From Stenotrophomonas sp. (GTDB taxonomy: Bacteria > Pseudomonadota > Gammaproteobacteria > Xanthomonadales > Xanthomonadaceae), in assembly GCA_003248565.1 (NCBI GenBank), contig QFOV01000064.1:1-14527 (forward strand): DNA of 14,527 nucleotides, in the 5' to 3' direction. The position numbers and the translations under genes are program-made. A model generated the notes under the pieces. It had not been told where the DNA came from and ran no database searches. It saw only the letters and a program-made list of their open reading frames with translations. This document shows positions 13,153 through 14,527 of the stretch, one piece after another. Every line of letters begins with the position of its first letter. The first letter of the stretch is position 1.

Positions 13153-14073
13153 CTAGCAAGCCTGCCCATCAGGGTATCGCATGCGTAGATGGAGAGACTC
13201 CTCGTAGCGCCCGACCAGTTCTTGTAGGACATGGGCCGAAGCGGCAGCGTTCATAAAGCGTCCGGTGGTCCTGAAGGCCTTGTAAAGATGGAGGGGGTTG
13301 GGTCGCATCATTCCTTTGACCATAGATCCCGCAAAGGCTTGTGTTTCCTGCGCTACGAAAAGCGCCAAGAACTGCGTCTGCCAAGTGTGTGCACCTAGCG
13401 ACAGAAAATGTACCTCATCTGAGTTGGTTAGCGAAGGACTGAAGGCTCCAAACAAGGAGGAATTCCGCCCTCCATGCGTACTCTCCGAGAAGCGTTTTTT
13501 TGCTTCCCGATGCCGTTCTACTAGTTTAGTTGCATGCACCTGGTCAACGTCGCACGCACCAGCGTACTGGAGTAGCTGCTCATACACACGACCGTATCCA
13601 ATGTACTTATTCCAGAAAGCGTTCGTATCGTCCGTTTCAGCGAAGGCTTTACAGGTTTCCGCATTCAACGCCAGGGCCATCGCGATCTCCATGTTTTCTA
13701 CGAAGGTACGAGCAAGGACGTTTGCTGCGATATCCTGACCAATCGCAAGCAGCTCTCGGATAGAAATAATGTCTCGTTTTATTCTTGACACTGTTACTGC
13801 GTATCCCATCAGGTTGCTGTCAAGTGGAACTTCGTACAAATACCGCTCGAACTGGATAAAAAACTGAATACTCTCGTCGAGCAGGACGAACCACGGCTGG
13901 AGGTATTCGTCGCGCTGCGCCGTCAGCCTTATACGCAAGGCATCTAACTCTTGCCGTACATCGACCCGCCCACAATCTGCTGGAGATGTCGCCGCTGCAT
14001 GCAGGAGGTCGGCTCGTTCAATGAACGTCTGAAGCGTTAGGGCATCGATTCGAATGGGAGCATTCATGATCAT
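13153..14073 (-). CDS. 306-residue helical protein of unknown function
   Basis: Predominantly helical and soluble: an N-terminal region (ALTLQTFIERADLLHAA), a central stretch PWFVLLDESIQFFIQFERYL, then IKRDIISIRELLAIGQDIAA and RTFVENMEIAMALALNAETC. This central pattern (Arg-rich helix plus 'RT.vE....' helix) is like that of DUF5677-type proteins found near defence or mobile genes, but I cannot confirm the family. No enzyme motif stands out. The start is at ATG 14073 (GGAAAAT upstream); ATG 14067 is nearly as good. A TTG at 14091 is in frame but unlikely. The gene is single, bordered by intergenic DNA on both sides. Confidence 0.75.
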   Translation of the reverse strand: MIMNAPIRIDALTLQTFIERADLLHAAATSPADCGRVDVRQELDALRIRLTAQRDEYLQPWFVLLDESIQFFIQFERYLYEVPLDSNLMGYAVTVSRIKRDIISIRELLAIGQDIAANVLARTFVENMEIAMALALNAETCKAFAETDDTNAFWNKYIGYGRVYEQLLQYAGACDVDQVHATKLVERHREAKKRFSESTHGGRNSSLFGAFSPSLTNSDEVHFLSLGAHTWQTQFLALFVAQETQAFAGSMVKGMMRPNPLHLYKAFRTTGRFMNAAASAHVLQELVGRYEESLHLRMRYPDGQAC

Positions 14074-14199
14074 ATTTTCCGTGCGTTTCAATCCATCGCC
14101 AGCTCAATTGTCAAGCGCGTGAATCGTACAGGATATTGCGGGCACCCGAATGGCCTCCGTTATATTGACGGCACTCTACGACCGAGACTGTGTGCCCCT

Positions 14200-14346
14200 C
14201 TACGCCACTGACAATATCTCTGCGCCATTCGGTTTGGGCTGAGCATGAAGCAACTCGTCAATGGCGTTGATCAGCCGCAGCTGTTTGTTTGCGACAACTC
14301 CAGCCGGGTACTTCGCTGGACTGCATCGCAGCTCGATACAGCACGT
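14200..14346 (-). pseudogene. Gene fragment (C-terminal 48 residues) next to an IS end
   Basis: The minus-strand frame reads CSPAKYPAGVVANKQLRLIN, then AIDELLHAQPKPNGAEILSV, ending at TAG 14200-14202. It looks like the tail of a real protein but is closed upstream by TGA-TAA at 14347-14352, with no start. A neighbouring frame (ATG near 14415 to 14271) also stays open, so frame decay or a frameshift close to 14346 is possible. The IS end begins about 80 bp further on. Family not recognised. Confidence 0.3.
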
Positions 14347-14427
14347 TTATCAATAACTGACGGGGCTATCACATGCCCATGCTTTTTGAAACTTGACTCG
14401 GTTTCCTCTCGCGCCATTCCTATTTGA

Positions 14428-14527
14428 GGGCTCTGTCGCGATCCCTGTGGAACTGACCTGATCATGCCGCCGCCGGCGCCAACCATGGATTGCGCGGCAA
14501 GTGCTTGAGCTTGGCGCACAACAGGTA
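14428..14527 (-). mobile_element. End of a second insertion sequence, continuing beyond the window
   Basis: GGGCTCTGTCGCGATCC (14428-14444) resembles a terminal inverted repeat of DDE-type elements that begin GGCTCTGT. A reading frame running off the window stops about 34 bp inside this sequence, the layout expected at the 3' end of an IS. The family is not determined and the other end is not visible. Confidence 0.45.
14462..14527 (-). CDS. C-terminal 21 codons of a probable transposase
   Basis: The frame enters from the right edge and reads YLLCAKLKHLPRNPWLAPAA, then A and TGA (14462-14464). The Leu/Lys/Pro-rich basic tail and its position just inside a terminal-repeat-like sequence suggest a transposase C-terminus. 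Too little is visible to name the family. Confidence 0.4.
   Translation of the reverse strand, partial: YLLCAKLKHLPRNPWLAPAAA

Noticed and set aside
14428..14444. Assignment of the right IS to the IS6/IS26 family
   Set aside because: The repeat begins like GGCTCTGT of that family, but the following bases differ from GGCTCTGTTGCAAA and the visible protein tail does not help.
1..14527. CRISPR array, tRNA or rRNA
   Set aside because: I saw no regularly spaced repeats and no tRNA- or rRNA-like sequence when reading through the window.

Overview
The window looks like an accessory, mobile-element-derived region of a Gram-negative proteobacterium. The signs are lipobox signal peptides, Shine-Dalgarno sites and fairly GC-rich codon use. 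A gammaproteobacterium of the Xanthomonas/Stenotrophomonas kind is my best guess, but this is inferred from gene content only. There is no housekeeping backbone, tRNA, rRNA or CRISPR array that I can see. The window is bounded by the end of one insertion sequence on the left (IS256-like, to about 163) and probably another on the right (from about 14428).

Left part (1-2280): the IS256-like end cuts into the 3' side of a decayed minus-strand gene (162-655). A large plus-strand gene for a 487-residue protein of unknown function follows (816-2279); its base composition looks AT-richer than its neighbours.

Mobilization module (2280-5555): an RSF1010/R1162-type oriT nick sequence lies at about 2389-2408. 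A strong terminator follows, then a short stand-alone MobA-type relaxase (2510-3241) with the expected Tyr and His-x-His residues. Convergent to it is a compact operon: an AlpA-like regulator, a 118-residue helical/Cys-motif protein and a DUF3987 (YfjI-type) P-loop protein. Terminator-like hairpins separate the two arms. This resembles the core of a mobilizable integrative element or small plasmid, but no integrase or replication initiator is in view.

Middle (5555-9157): mostly decayed or non-coding DNA, with one small intact gene (6157-6441) coupled to a 5'-truncated gene (6455-6690). Then comes a complete YegD-like Hsp70 gene (7229-8689) whose ribosome-binding region contains a run of ten G.

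Right part (9158-14527): three minus-strand envelope genes (lipoprotein, three-helix membrane protein, lipoprotein); a divergent XRE regulator; a DUF932 - RadC-like JAB - small helical protein operon, a trio typical of plasmids and ICEs; a possible small membrane protein; an unrecognised 306-residue helical protein; a gene fragment; and the C-terminal 21 codons of a probable transposase running off the window.
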